Assembly (NCBI GenBank): GCA_944321925.1
Contig: CALUND010000017.1
Span: 124,001 to 188,000, forward strand
Length of the DNA stretch: 64,000 nt
Origin: an uncultured Rikenellaceae bacterium
GTDB taxonomy: Bacteria > Bacteroidota > Bacteroidia > Bacteroidales > Rikenellaceae
Direction of reading: 5' to 3'
In this document: piece after piece, positions 1 through 9,174 of the stretch
Layout of the letters: every line of letters begins with the position of its first letter
Numbering within the stretch: the stretch's first letter is position 1
Made by a program: the position numbers and the translations under genes
Notes under the pieces: generated by a model
What the model saw: the letters and a program-made list of their open reading frames with translations, nothing else
The model's database searches: none
What the model was told of the DNA's origin: nothing

Positions 1-979
1 GATCGTCGCCTTTGGGAACCGGACCGGAGATGATGAGCGGAGTCCGGGCATCGTCGATCAGGACGGAGTCGACCTCGTCCACGATGGCATAATGGTGTTT
101 GCGCTGCACGAGATCGTCGGCCGAAATGGCCATGTTGTCGCGCAGGTAATCGAAGCCATACTCGTTGTTCGTACCGAACGTGATGTCGGCCATGTAGGCT
201 TTGCGACGTTCCGGCGAGTTGGGCTGATGTTTGTCGATGCAGTCGACGGACAGGCCATGGAACTCGTACATCGGGCCCATCCACTCCGAGTCGCGTCGGG
301 CGAGGTAGTCGTTGACGGTCACCATGTGGACACCTTTACCGGCGAGCGCATTGAGGAAAACGGGCAATGTAGCGACCAACGTTTTACCTTCACCCGTAGC
401 CATCTCCGCGATCTTTCCCTTGTGAAGCACCACGCCACCGAACAGCTGGCAATCGTAATGGATCATGTCCCAGGTGATCAGGTTGCCGCCGGCCATCCAC
501 TTATTGGCATAAACGGCACGGTCGCCCTCGATCGTCACGAAATCTTTTTTGGCTGCCAGGTCGCGGTCGAACGGTGTAGCGGTCACCTCCACCCGTTCGT
601 TTTCGGTAAAACGACGGGCCGTATCCTTCATGATGGCGAAGGCTTCGGGAAGGATTTCGTCGAGTTTCTGTTCGATCTTCTTATCGACCTCCGTCGTCAG
701 GCGATCGATCTCCTTCGACATCCGTTCCTTTTCCTCGAGCGAAATTTCCGCCTGTTCGAGTTTCTGTTTCAGGTCGCTGATCTGCTCCTCCTCGGGCCGG
801 ATAAACTCGGCGATATCGGCTTTCAAGGCCGCGCTCCGGGCACGGAGTTCGTCGTTCGAAAGCTTCTCGATAGAGGGGTAAACGGCTTTGATCTTCTCCA
901 CGTAAGGCATGATCTCCTTGCGATCCTTATCCGCCTTGGAGCCAAAAAAGAGTTTGATTAATGAAGTTGCAAGACTCAT
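1..979 (-). CDS. secA: Preprotein translocase ATPase SecA (N-terminal part, cut by window edge)
   Basis: SecA is the ATPase that drives proteins through SecYEG at the inner membrane. Reading the minus strand from the ATG at 979 gives [15 protein letters not shown], a charged helical stretch at about residues 50-110, then the nucleotide-binding region with a GEGKT Walker A near residue 196 and a DEVDS Walker B-like motif further on. Walker A lies much later than the roughly residue 105 of E. coli SecA, which fits the enlarged N-terminal region known in Bacteroidota SecA. The frame is open to the left edge, so about 326 residues are visible and the rest lies outside. It is the last gene seen of a minus-strand run starting near 4680. 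Identification is secure. Confidence 0.96.
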   Translation of the reverse strand, partial: MSLATSLIKLFFGSKADKDRKEIMPYVEKIKAVYPSIEKLSNDELRARSAALKADIAEFIRPEEEQISDLKQKLEQAEISLEEKERMSKEIDRLTTEVDKKIEQKLDEILPEAFAIMKDTARRFTENERVEVTATPFDRDLAAKKDFVTIEGDRAVYANKWMAGGNLITWDMIHYDCQLFGGVVLHKGKIAEMATGEGKTLVATLPVFLNALAGKGVHMVTVNDYLARRDSEWMGPMYEFHGLSVDCIDKHQPNSPERRKAYMADITFGTNNEYGFDYLRDNMAISADDLVQRKHHYAIVDEVDSVLIDDARTPLIISGPVPKGDD

Positions 980-1012
980 ATGGATATTTAGGAATTATTG
1001 TTAAGTTCGAAA

Positions 1013-2278
1013 CTAACCGCGTAAAAGTAGTGATTTTTCTCTAATATCAGAGGAACGATGGAGACTCTTTTTTATTTCGTTGCGTCCCAACGGACACATT
1101 CCGCAACGCACTGAAGCGCAATAGACATTGCTGAGCTGCATCAGTGCCTGGCTGTCGGCAGCCGAACCGACAGGAACGCCCTTCTGCATCCATCGGCGAA
1201 CGGTTCCATTGTCTTCGGCCGGGATTCGCTCGAGCAGATCGATGGCACGCGCCCGCAACCGATCGTCGTCCATGTAGTCTCCGTAAGCATATTGAATGGG
1301 AGCCACCAGATTGATTCCGAGCAGATCGGCCTTCTCCTTACCGATGCGGCGGGTCCGCCAATAGTCGGATGCCTCGGCCCGGAAAAGTTGCCGCACATCT
1401 TCCGGCGAGGAGCAGCGCAACGCATTGTCGAACAGGAAATCGTGGTCTTTCAGAAAGGCCGCCAACTGAGCCAATCGGACGAGCGGTCTTCCGGCCGGAT
1501 AGCTTCCCCGCACCGTCCACTCTGCCGCCCGCAGCGGGACAATCGAATGTTTGTGACACAGGTGATGGGCATCTTCGAGCAGCCGGATCAGATAGTCGTC
1601 TTTCGGCTCACGGTACTCCACCAGTCCGCTGCAACCGATAAGCAGCGCTTCGGCCGACTCTTTCTCCCGCGAAAGCACCGTATAGGGAACCCGCGACGCC
1701 AATTTCACATAGGGTTGCTTGTTGGCAGGGCCGGCCATCGCCCGAAACAGCATGACATAGAAGGTCTGATTCCAATCCGATTCGCTGGTCTCGAACAGTT
1801 CCCGGATCTCGTGGAGCCGATCGGTCAATCGTTCGGAGAGCAGCTGGGTGTAAAGATGGACCCGATGCACACTTTCCAATGCGGCCAACCGCTCTCCGCA
1901 ACCGCAGCAGGAGGCCCCTTCGCACAGTGTACGGAACAGTTCGGCCGTCTGCCGATCGGGGTGGAGTTCGATCTGCGGCAACAGCCTGTCGTCGAAGTCG
2001 AGAATCGACGGGGCGGGCTCTTCCACCACGCGCAACACAGCATCGGGCGTAATTCGAGCGTCCTTCCCGATCAACACCTCGCCATGAAAAACGACACGGT
2101 CTATCTCCACCTGAGCCCCGGTAAAATTACCGGTCTCGGGCTCCAGTTCGCCCTGCCGCACGACCCGCACCTTTTCTCCGGTAACGGAGACACACTCCCG
2201 ATCGATACAGCAACCCTGTCGCCAAAGGAGGCGCAGCAATTCCGTAGCGAGATTTGTCGGGACAATTCGGGTGTTCAT
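1013..2278 (-). CDS. DUF2851 family protein
   Basis: A 421-residue soluble protein that I recognise as DUF2851, a family found mainly in Bacteroidota and of unknown function. No signal peptide or membrane segment is visible. Notable features are a CCGCGE cluster near residue 123 and a conserved-looking C-terminal CGMCPLGRNEIKKSL segment, so the protein has paired cysteines that could bind metal, which is only an inference. It sits 34 bases after sufT and 33 bases before secA on the same strand, so it is probably co-transcribed with the iron-sulfur genes. Family assignment is from memory of the C-terminal pattern. Confidence 0.8.
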   Translation of the reverse strand: MNTRIVPTNLATELLRLLWRQGCCIDRECVSVTGEKVRVVRQGELEPETGNFTGAQVEIDRVVFHGEVLIGKDARITPDAVLRVVEEPAPSILDFDDRLLPQIELHPDRQTAELFRTLCEGASCCGCGERLAALESVHRVHLYTQLLSERLTDRLHEIRELFETSESDWNQTFYVMLFRAMAGPANKQPYVKLASRVPYTVLSREKESAEALLIGCSGLVEYREPKDDYLIRLLEDAHHLCHKHSIVPLRAAEWTVRGSYPAGRPLVRLAQLAAFLKDHDFLFDNALRCSSPEDVRQLFRAEASDYWRTRRIGKEKADLLGINLVAPIQYAYGDYMDDDRLRARAIDLLERIPAEDNGTVRRWMQKGVPVGSAADSQALMQLSNVYCASVRCGMCPLGRNEIKKSLHRSSDIREKSLLLRG

Positions 2279-2312
2279 GACAGCGGCAACGAATTTATAA
2301 ATTCGGATCGAT

Positions 2313-2633
2313 CTACATCAGGCCCAATTCGAGCAGGGCCTCTTCCGAGATCATGCTTCGATCCCAGGGCGGATCGAACGTGAGAATCACATTGACCTCC
2401 TTGACCCCGTCGATTTTTCCCACCTCCCGGTTGATATCCTCGAGGAGCATATCGGCCATCGGGCAATTCGGTGCGGTGAGGGTCATGCGGATGGTGGCTA
2501 CGCCATCGGGCGTAAAGTCGATTTCGTAGACCAACCCCAAATCGTAGATATTGACGGGAATCTCCGGGTCGTAAATATTTTTCAGTGTCAGGACGATATC
2601 CTGCTCCACCTTGGTAATCTCTTCCGGGGTCAT
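2313..2633 (-). CDS. sufT: SufT/MIP18-type (DUF59) iron-sulfur assembly factor
   Basis: A 106-residue single-domain protein of the MIP18/DUF59 family, which helps mature Fe-S proteins. The family signature is clear: YDPEIPVNIYDLGLVYEI near residues 20-37, then the LTAPNCPMADMLLEDI segment with the conserved cysteine, and a C-terminal VILTFDPPWDRSMISEEA block. Length is normal for the family. Its ATG overlaps the TGA of sufE by four bases, so translation is probably coupled, and the pairing with sufE supports a role in Fe-S delivery. It could equally be labelled a generic DUF59 protein. Confidence 0.9.
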   Translation of the reverse strand: MTPEEITKVEQDIVLTLKNIYDPEIPVNIYDLGLVYEIDFTPDGVATIRMTLTAPNCPMADMLLEDINREVGKIDGVKEVNVILTFDPPWDRSMISEEALLELGLM

Positions 2634-3058
2634 TCGGCTTCCTCCTTACTTTTTTCCGCAAATGCCAGGGCGAAGAGGCGCATCTGTTTCACCATGGCCA
2701 CGAGACCGTTTGCCCGCGTAGGCGAAAGGTTTTCGCTGAGTCCGATCCGGTCGATGAAATAGAGGTCCGTATCGAGTATCTCCTGCGGAGTGCGGCCATT
2801 CAGCACCCGGATCAGCAGGGAGATGATTCCTTTCGTGATGATGGCATCGCTGTCGGCCGAAAAAAAGACGCGTCCGTTCTCCATGCGGGCATCCAGCCAA
2901 ACACGGGACTGACACCCTTTGATGGCGAAACTCTCAATACGGTGGGCCGGATCGATGGCGGGGAGGGTCTCGCTCAGGCTGATCAGGTAGTCGTATTTGT
3001 CGAGCCAATCGTCGAAAATCGAGAACTCCTCGATGATCTCTTCCTGTCTCTTATCCAT
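2630..3058 (-). CDS. sufE: SufE family Fe-S cluster assembly protein
   Basis: SufE accepts persulfide sulfur from the cysteine desulfurase SufS. The 142-residue protein has the family core FAIKGCQSRVWL with the sulfur-accepting cysteine at residue 49, and the GLSENLSPTRANGL segment typical of SufE C-termini. I chose the ATG at 3058 (MDKRQEE); an in-frame TTG four codons upstream is possible but less likely. The start is 8 bases after the stop of the upstream phosphatase-like gene, and the end overlaps sufT by four bases. No sufBCDS genes are in the window, so this pair is separated from any core suf operon. Confidence 0.92.
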   Translation of the reverse strand: MDKRQEEIIEEFSIFDDWLDKYDYLISLSETLPAIDPAHRIESFAIKGCQSRVWLDARMENGRVFFSADSDAIITKGIISLLIRVLNGRTPQEILDTDLYFIDRIGLSENLSPTRANGLVAMVKQMRLFALAFAEKSKEEAE

Positions 3059-3066
3059 AACGTTTT

Positions 3067-4680
3067 TCAATTTTCCATCAAGTTATCCAATGCGCCGATC
3101 GTCTCTCCGGTGGAAGCGATCGGACGACCGATCTGCAGGATACGTGCCAGAGTGGGCGCCACCTGCGTCATGTCGACCGGAGCCGAAACACGGAGTGCGG
3201 GGATTTTCCAGCCGAACCACAAAAGCGGCACATGCGTATCGTAGTCGAACATCGATCCCGGCAGGGCCCGCACGCCCTCCCGTTCTTCGATCCAGCCCGA
3301 CATGAGATTGATCATCAGGTCTCCTGCGCGACGGGGATAGAATCCGTTCTGCATCTTCTGGCCGTACGAATCGCCGAAGTAACCGTTCCGCATGGCGGTG
3401 GCAGTCAGCACATGCGACACCCCCCGGAACTGGAGCGCAAAGGTAGCGGCACGATCCTGCACCTCCTCCAGACTGAGATTCTTCTGATAAATCAGGTTGT
3501 GATTGAGGTAGAGTTGGCGGTCGATGTAGTCGAGCACCCAATCGCCCTCTCCGAACTGCACGGTCAGAAAGCTGTTCATGATCACTTTGAACTGATCGGC
3601 ATTGAAGCGTTCGTTTGCCCGCTTGCCCCTGTCGTAAGGATCGCTCACGCCATGGTCGGAGGTGAGTACGAAGAGAACCTCTTCCTGCGGTATCTGCGCC
3701 ACGATGAAGCCGACGAGGTCGGCCAGATCGGCATCGAGCCGGTAGAACATATCCTCCACCTCGCGGGAATCGTCGCCGTATCGCTCTCCTACCCAACGAG
3801 AGGCATCGAAGCAGATGTTGAGTATGTCGGGGAAAGCATCCTTACCCAACCCCTCGTTGATTACCGCCTGTTTGGCGAACTCTGCCACCATCGTATTTCC
3901 GGCCGGCGATCGGAGGAGGCCCTCATACTCCTGCGTCTCGTTGCGTCGTTTGCGGTCGTTGGCGGTGATACCGATCACCGAACTCCGTGTATTCACGTAA
4001 CTTTCTGCGGGAAGCAACAGGGACCAATCGTTTTCGGAGAGGAAATCCACAAGCCGGGTCTCGTTGTAACGCACGATCCACTCGGGGAGCGACGACATGT
4101 AGCCGCTCGACGATATCCAGGTTCCGCGCGACGGATCCAGCCAATAGACCGACGAGGTTTTTCCACCCATCGCCACAGCCGACAAAGGATCGGCAGCAAC
4201 GGTCACCACACGACTGCGGGGCGACTCTCCGAGCAACTTGTCGCCGAGCGTCGGAAGGGTGATATGACGGGAAGAGTAACGGCCCAACCCGTCGTCGCAA
4301 CCGAGTCCATAAACGTTCTGGTCCTCCGCCAGCTGAACGACGCGCCCCGTCACATAATCGATCCAGCGCGAGGAGATCACTCCATGCATGGAGGGGTTGA
4401 CCCCCGTGGTGAGGGTCGCCAACGACACCGGGGTAAGGGTCTGCATGTAGTTGTAATAGCCCGAGGTAAAATGGGCCCCTTTCTGGACGAAACGGAGAAA
4501 TCCGTCGTCGGAAAAATTGGCGCCGAACCTTGTCAGATAGTCATAACGCATCTGACTGACCACGATGTTCACGATCAATTTAGGACGTCCGCCCGTTTTC
4601 GTCTCGACCGCCCCGGCCGTGCAGATTCCACAGAAGACCGTAACAAAAAACAGAATCGTCCATGCTCTTTTTCGCCCCAT
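3067..4680 (-). CDS. Alkaline phosphatase superfamily (PafA-like) protein, active site probably degenerate
   Basis: A 537-residue exported protein with a signal peptide (residues 1-24) and the type I phosphodiesterase/alkaline-phosphatase fold seen in PafA. Landmarks include VVSQMRYDYL (residues 40-49), a TPVSLATLTTGVNPSMHGV segment around residues 83-101, LTSDHGVSD, and YDTHVPLLWFGW near the C-terminus. PafA enzymes carry Asp in the first motif (VDQMR); here it is Ser42. The usual Asp/His pair of the middle motif (TDYxGHxxGP) appears as R and E in SRWVGERYGD. The DH of SDHG and the late His are kept. I infer that at least one zinc site is lost. It opens the minus-strand run with sufE. Fold is confident; activity is doubtful. 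Confidence 0.82.
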   Translation of the reverse strand: MGRKRAWTILFFVTVFCGICTAGAVETKTGGRPKLIVNIVVSQMRYDYLTRFGANFSDDGFLRFVQKGAHFTSGYYNYMQTLTPVSLATLTTGVNPSMHGVISSRWIDYVTGRVVQLAEDQNVYGLGCDDGLGRYSSRHITLPTLGDKLLGESPRSRVVTVAADPLSAVAMGGKTSSVYWLDPSRGTWISSSGYMSSLPEWIVRYNETRLVDFLSENDWSLLLPAESYVNTRSSVIGITANDRKRRNETQEYEGLLRSPAGNTMVAEFAKQAVINEGLGKDAFPDILNICFDASRWVGERYGDDSREVEDMFYRLDADLADLVGFIVAQIPQEEVLFVLTSDHGVSDPYDRGKRANERFNADQFKVIMNSFLTVQFGEGDWVLDYIDRQLYLNHNLIYQKNLSLEEVQDRAATFALQFRGVSHVLTATAMRNGYFGDSYGQKMQNGFYPRRAGDLMINLMSGWIEEREGVRALPGSMFDYDTHVPLLWFGWKIPALRVSAPVDMTQVAPTLARILQIGRPIASTGETIGALDNLMEN

Positions 4681-4719
4681 GCCATCTCAAATTTTGAAGG
4701 CGTAAAGTTAGGAAAAAGT

Positions 4720-5688
4720 TTAGGAATTCCGTGCAAAAAAAGCGATCGGATCCTCCAAATCGGCAGAAGGACAGCTCCGTTGCAGATCAACTGCCTCTTT
4801 ATGAAGATTTTGACAAAAGCGTCGAAAAGCTTCGCTTTCGGGGTGGAGCGGTCGGTGTTCCGCGGCGCGGTAAATGGCAGCGATCCGGTCGGCCAACTCG
4901 AGGGTCTGCGGAGTGAAGAAGGTTCCGGCGAACTTCTCGCAGACATAATCGGCCGCCTGCTCCGTGGGATGGATCATATCCTCGCGATAGAAGCGATAGT
5001 CGCGCAGATCGTCCTGTACCAACTCCAGCGAGGGGAAATAACAGGCAACCTCCGGATGGCGTCGCACGACCTCCGCCACCGCCACACGCAAAGTCGCCTT
5101 GTCGAGCGAAGCATCCTCTGCGCCCTCCTGCAGATAGCGGACGGGGCTCACGGTCATGATGATCTTTTTTCCGCGAAGAGCTCCGTCGAACAGCGGCTCG
5201 CAGAGAGCGACGATCTCCCCCACCGAGAGCATGCGGCGGGTAAAAAGCGAAGCAGGCATTTTGTGACAATTCGCCACCGTACGGCCGTCCCGTTCATAGA
5301 CCCGTGCCGAACCGAAGGTCAAAGCCACGCAGGTCGCCTCCCGCAAAGCGAGTGCACCGCGCCGCACGGCCCCGTTCATCCGTTCGAGCGCCCGTTCGGG
5401 GTCGCTGTCGGCGAAAGAGCCATGGAATGCATGGCTGAACCAAATGTCTCCGCGCCGCTCCAGATCGTCCGCGACAAAAACTCTTTCGGCTGCGAGCGTC
5501 TCCAAGTTCTCGCAGACGGAAGCCGGATTGTAAAGCACCCCGAACGGATTGGCCGCCAAGCGAAATCCTTGCCGACGCAACCGCACCGACACGGCATCGG
5601 AGAAACAGGAGCCTACGAAAAGCAGCCGATCCTCATGCGAAATGGAAAAGTCGGGCCTGCGAGGGGTTATTTCCGTACGAAAGTTCAT
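4720..5688 (-). CDS. GSCFA domain protein
   Basis: A 322-residue protein whose N-terminal LLFVGSCFSDAVSVRLRRQGF (residues 16-36) contains the GSCF signature of the GSCFA family, an SGNH-hydrolase-like group common in Bacteroidota. Other family blocks are IIMTVSPVRYLQEGA and the YFPSLELVQDDLRDYRFYREDMIHP segment with a late His that could be catalytic. No signal peptide is visible. The frame stays open upstream, but the ATG at 5688 (MNFRTEITP) matches the family start and gives the right length. A TATCTTCG element at 5710-5717 on the minus strand may be its -7 box. Substrate is unknown. Confidence 0.85.
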   Translation of the reverse strand: MNFRTEITPRRPDFSISHEDRLLFVGSCFSDAVSVRLRRQGFRLAANPFGVLYNPASVCENLETLAAERVFVADDLERRGDIWFSHAFHGSFADSDPERALERMNGAVRRGALALREATCVALTFGSARVYERDGRTVANCHKMPASLFTRRMLSVGEIVALCEPLFDGALRGKKIIMTVSPVRYLQEGAEDASLDKATLRVAVAEVVRRHPEVACYFPSLELVQDDLRDYRFYREDMIHPTEQAADYVCEKFAGTFFTPQTLELADRIAAIYRAAEHRPLHPESEAFRRFCQNLHKEAVDLQRSCPSADLEDPIAFFARNS

Positions 5689-5830
5689 CGGATTCGGGGT
5701 TTGATGCGACGAAGATAGCGATTTTCCGCAAAAATCCGTCGCACACGAAGAGCCGGCAATTCTCCGATGGCGACAGCACGACATACGTCTTTCGTTCTTC
5801 TCCAGCCGCTTTTTTCCGCCTGCCACTATT

Positions 5831-5860
5831 TTTGCATCCTGTGCAGGTTTGTTACCTTTG
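5831..5860 (+). promoter_or_regulatory. Bacteroidota-type promoter of ispE
   Basis: TTTG at 5831-5834 and TACCTTTG at 5853-5860 are separated by 18 bases, close to the phylum consensus. The predicted transcript start is near 5867, only about 14 bases before the ispE ATG. This also rules out the longer open frame that begins upstream at 5767. Confidence 0.75.
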
Positions 5861-5880
5861 CAGAAAAATCGCCACGCACC

Positions 5881-6696
5881 ATGGAACTCACAGCCCCCTG
5901 CAAGATCAACCTCGGTCTGCGCATCACGGCGCGACGACCCGACGGCTACCACGAAATCGAAACCGTTATGTTGCCCCTGCCGGGATTGGCCGACCGACTG
6001 ACCGTCACCAAGCGACCGGAAGGCATCCGTTTCGAAAACCGCGGATTTTCGGTCGATTGTCCGCCGGAACGGAATCTGTGCGTCCGGGCAGCCCGGCTCC
6101 TGCAACAACGATTCGGGATCGGCGGACTGGAAATATGCCTCGACAAACGGGTTCCTTTCGGTGCGGGACTGGGCGGAGGCTCCTCCGATGCCGCCGCCGT
6201 ACTGCGAGCGGCAAACGAACTTTACGGATTGGGTCTTCCCTTTGGGACGCTCGAGTCGTTGGCCGCGGAGCTGGGAAGCGACACCCCCTTCTTCATCCGT
6301 AACACGCCCCGGCTCTGCAGCGGACGCGGCGAGCGGATGGAACCCATCGACATCGACCTGAAAGGATTGCACATCGTGGTAGTCAAGCCTCCTGAAACGA
6401 TCTCCACGGCCGAAGCGTATGCCGGAGTACGGCCCGATCCGAACGGCACCCCCTTGCGCGACATCCTCGCATCGGCTCCAGGCAGTTGGCGCGACCGACT
6501 GTCGAATGCCTTCGAGGCCACGCTATTCACCCGCATGCCACGCCTGGCCGAACTGAAAGAGAGTCTCTATCGTGCCGGAGCAATCTACGCCTCTCTGTCC
6601 GGTTCCGGATCGGCGCTCTACGGCATTTTCGAGCAGACACCCCACTACGCGACAGACGATCCGACCCTTTTTCTTCACACGGAAACGCTCTGCTGA
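5881..6696 (+). CDS. ispE: 4-diphosphocytidyl-2-C-methyl-D-erythritol kinase
   Basis: IspE phosphorylates CDP-ME in the non-mevalonate isoprenoid pathway. The 271-residue protein begins MELTAPCKINLGLRI and has the Lys/Asn pair of the family, DGYHEIETVM, and the GHMP-kinase glycine-rich ATP loop PFGAGLGGGSSDAAAVL near residues 90-106. A late GSGSALYG segment is the third GHMP motif. Length is normal, and the start is fixed by the promoter ending at 5860. The gene converges with the tyrosine phosphatase gene, only 13 bases away. Confidence 0.97.
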   Translation: MELTAPCKINLGLRITARRPDGYHEIETVMLPLPGLADRLTVTKRPEGIRFENRGFSVDCPPERNLCVRAARLLQQRFGIGGLEICLDKRVPFGAGLGGGSSDAAAVLRAANELYGLGLPFGTLESLAAELGSDTPFFIRNTPRLCSGRGERMEPIDIDLKGLHIVVVKPPETISTAEAYAGVRPDPNGTPLRDILASAPGSWRDRLSNAFEATLFTRMPRLAELKESLYRAGAIYASLSGSGSALYGIFEQTPHYATDDPTLFLHTETLC

Positions 6697-6709
6697 AAAG
6701 AGCGGTTCA

Positions 6710-7192
6710 TCACCCTTCGCGGCACTCCTTTTTCAATTCGACGAGCAGCCCGCTGCAGGCATCTTCCAGCAGATCGAGCACCCGTTCGAATCCTTCGGCC
6801 CCCTCGTAATAGGGATCGGGCACATGGGTCGCCTCCGGAAAACGGCGGCAAAAATCGGTCAGACGGGCGATCTTTCCCGCCGCTTCAACCGACGGAGCCA
6901 TCCGATGGAGCCGCTCGTAATTGGCATCGTCCATCGTCAGAATCAGATCGAACCGATCGAAATCGTCATATCGAACAGGCCGGGCCCGATGATCCAAGTG
7001 ATAACCGCGCCGGGCAGCAGCCTGTCGCATTCGAGGATCGGGCAGATCTCCGGCATGTCCCGAATAGGTCCCCGCCGAATCGCAAACGACATCCCGACAC
7101 CCCTCCTGCGCGAGCATCTTACGCATGATCCCCTCGGCAGCCGGCGAACGGCAGATATTCCCGAGGCAGACGAACAACACTTTTCGCTCCAT
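6710..7192 (-). CDS. Low-molecular-weight protein-tyrosine phosphatase
   Basis: A 160-residue cytoplasmic phosphatase. The catalytic loop C-X5-R is at the N-terminus (LFVCLGNICRSPAAEG, nucleophile Cys9), and the general-acid motif DPYY lies in HVPDPYYEGAEGF near residue 128. These are the complete signatures of the family. I chose the ATG at 7192 (MERKVLFVC); the frame is open further upstream but without family similarity. It faces ispE and is divergent from grpE. The target protein cannot be told from sequence; relatives in operons with capsule genes act on tyrosine kinases, but no such genes are near. Confidence 0.95.
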   Translation of the reverse strand: MERKVLFVCLGNICRSPAAEGIMRKMLAQEGCRDVVCDSAGTYSGHAGDLPDPRMRQAAARRGYHLDHRARPVRYDDFDRFDLILTMDDANYERLHRMAPSVEAAGKIARLTDFCRRFPEATHVPDPYYEGAEGFERVLDLLEDACSGLLVELKKECREG

Positions 7193-7275
7193 CCCCTTTC
7201 GATCGATTTTCTTCCGAAGGGCAAATATAAGCGATCCTCCGAAAAAATAAAACCGGGGCGACAGGGTCCCTTTCA

Positions 7276-7307
7276 TTTGTCCGACCGGGAGATATTGCCT
7301 ATTTTTG
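7276..7307 (+). promoter_or_regulatory. Promoter of grpE-dnaJ
   Basis: TTTG at 7276-7279 and TATTTTTG at 7300-7307 with a 20-base spacer form a consensus Bacteroidota promoter. Transcription should begin near 7314, which places a small hairpin (TTGCA/TGCAA outside CCCC/GGGG, 7311-7340) at the 5' end of the message. Confidence 0.8.
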
Positions 7308-7378
7308 CCGTTGCAAATCCCCTCCGGGGTTGGTATGCAATTTGTTCCCCTACCCTGCAAAACGAAACAGAACACGAT

Positions 7379-7975
7379 ATGACAAAAAACAAAAAAGCCG
7401 AGCAAAAGACTCAGCAAGAAGAACTTAATAAAAAGAAACCGACCGAATCCAACGGCACGTGTACGGCGGAAGCCGAAAAGCCGTGCGACAATATGGCGGA
7501 GGAGTCTGACAATCTGTCAGAGACCCCGGACACTACCGCAAAAGAGGACGAAGCCGCGGAGTGGAAAGACAAATACCTGCGACTGTCGGCCGAATTCGAC
7601 AACTATCGCAAACGGACCCTTAAGGAGAAGATGGATCTCATCACGGCCGGAGGGGAAGAGGTGATCAAATCGTTGCTGGTGGTGATCGACGACATCGATC
7701 GTGCGCTGGCAGCCATGGAGACCACCAACGAAATGGAACCGGTCAAAGAGGGGGTAAAACTCATCTCGCAGAAACTCAACGATACGCTTCGCAGCAAGGG
7801 TCTGAGCGAAATCGAGGCTCTCGGCAAGGAGCTCGACACCGACCTGCACGAAGCGGTAGCCAAAATACCGGCCTCGTCGGAGGAGATGAAAGGCAAGATC
7901 ATGGATGTGGTGCAGAAGGGCTACAAACTGCGCGACAAAGTGATCCGTTATGCGAAAGTAGTAGTGGGAGAATAG
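7379..7975 (+). CDS. grpE: Nucleotide exchange factor GrpE
   Basis: GrpE exchanges ADP for ATP on DnaK. The 198-residue protein has a low-complexity, Lys/Glu/Thr-rich N-terminal tail (residues 1-60), then the long helix containing [23 protein letters not shown] and the C-terminal four-helix and beta parts ending [23 protein letters not shown]. The start at 7379 (MTKNKKAEQ) is set by the promoter at 7276-7307; the frame continues open upstream. It precedes dnaJ by 4 bases. dnaK is not in the window, so the chaperone genes are split. No CIRCE-like element was seen upstream. Confidence 0.96.
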   Translation: MTKNKKAEQKTQQEELNKKKPTESNGTCTAEAEKPCDNMAEESDNLSETPDTTAKEDEAAEWKDKYLRLSAEFDNYRKRTLKEKMDLITAGGEEVIKSLLVVIDDIDRALAAMETTNEMEPVKEGVKLISQKLNDTLRSKGLSEIEALGKELDTDLHEAVAKIPASSEEMKGKIMDVVQKGYKLRDKVIRYAKVVVGE

Positions 7976-7979
7976 GACT

Positions 7980-9152
7980 ATGGCAACGAAAAGAGATTAC
8001 TACGAGGTACTGGGCGTCAACCGCAATGCGAATGCCGACGAGATCAAAAAAGCGTACCGGCAGGCGGCCATCAAGTACCACCCCGACAAAAACCCGGGCG
8101 ACAAGGAGGCCGAGGAGAAGTTCAAAGAGGCGGCCGAAGCCTACGACGTGTTAAGCAATCCGGACAAACGGGCCCGCTACGACCAGTTCGGCCACGAAGG
8201 CATGCATGCCGGCATGGGCGGAGGAGGCGCAGCTTACGGAGCCGGCGGCTTCTCGATGGAGGATATCTTCCGCAATTTCGGCGACATATTCGGCGGACAC
8301 TTCGGAGGATTCAGCAGTTTCGGCGGCGATTTCGACGGCATGGGCGGCCAACGGGCCGTACACCGGGGATCGGACCTGCGCATTAAGGTAAAACTGACCC
8401 TGCAGGAGATCGCCAACGGCACAACCAAAAAGCTGAAGATCAACAAGCTCATTCCGTGCGACCAGTGCGGCGGCACGGGAGCCAAAGACAAAAACTCCTA
8501 TACGACGTGCGCCACCTGCAACGGCACGGGACAGATTCATCGTACGGTGAACACCTTCTTCGGACGTACGCAGACTACCCAAACATGTCCGGCCTGCGGC
8601 GGAGAGGGACGCACCATTCAGAATCCCTGCCCGAAATGCAAGGGCGAAGGGGTCGTCAAGGGCGAAGAGATCATCGAAATCCGCATACCGGCCGGAGTGG
8701 GCGAAGGGATGCAGCTGACCGTCACGGGCAAAGGCAATGCGGCTCGCCACGGCGGCATAAACGGCGACCTGCTCGTGCAGATCGAGGAGGAGAAGAATCC
8801 GCAGCTCATCCGCGATGGCAACGACCTGATACACAATCTGAACATCACCATCCCGACCGCTTTGCTGGGCGGCGATGTGGAGATTCCGACCATCGAGTCG
8901 AGAGCCAAAATCAAGATCGAACCGGGAACTCATGCCGGGAAAGTCTTACGGTTGCGCGGGAAAGGCCTGCCCGATGTCAACGGCTACGGCCGAGGCGACA
9001 TTCTCGTGGTGATCGACATCACGGTTCCCACGCGACTGAATGCCGAAGAGAAGAAACTGGTGGAAGAACTCGCAGGCAAGCCCGACTTCCAGAAGGCCGA
9101 ATCGACGCGGAACCAAAATATTTTCGACCGGATGCGCAGTTTTTTCCGGTAG
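7980..9152 (+). CDS. dnaJ: Chaperone DnaJ
   Basis: A type I (class A) Hsp40 co-chaperone of 390 residues. The J-domain covers residues 4-69 with the HPD motif in YHPDKNPGD, followed by a Gly/Phe-rich linker (about 75-120), four CxxCxGxG zinc repeats (first CDQCGGTG, then [16 protein letters not shown] and CPKCKGEG) and the C-terminal substrate-binding domains. All functional residues are present. It directly follows grpE in the same transcript. Confidence 0.98.
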   Translation: MATKRDYYEVLGVNRNANADEIKKAYRQAAIKYHPDKNPGDKEAEEKFKEAAEAYDVLSNPDKRARYDQFGHEGMHAGMGGGGAAYGAGGFSMEDIFRNFGDIFGGHFGGFSSFGGDFDGMGGQRAVHRGSDLRIKVKLTLQEIANGTTKKLKINKLIPCDQCGGTGAKDKNSYTTCATCNGTGQIHRTVNTFFGRTQTTQTCPACGGEGRTIQNPCPKCKGEGVVKGEEIIEIRIPAGVGEGMQLTVTGKGNAARHGGINGDLLVQIEEEKNPQLIRDGNDLIHNLNITIPTALLGGDVEIPTIESRAKIKIEPGTHAGKVLRLRGKGLPDVNGYGRGDILVVIDITVPTRLNAEEKKLVEELAGKPDFQKAESTRNQNIFDRMRSFFR

Positions 9153-9159
9153 TTTTCCG

Positions 9160-9167
9160 TAACTTTG
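9160..9167 (+). promoter_or_regulatory. Predicted -7 element for the mutL operon
   Basis: TAACTTTG matches the TAnnTTTG box, 8 bases after the dnaJ stop. The -33 box is not clear (only a T-rich run). The predicted start near 9174 coincides with the 5' arm of the hairpin at 9175-9232. Confidence 0.55.
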
Positions 9168-9174
9168 AGACGAG

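Noticed and set aside
3232..5718. 828-codon plus-strand frame across the phosphatase-like and GSCFA genes
   Set aside because: It spans two well-supported minus-strand genes and their gap, and its product resembles no family.
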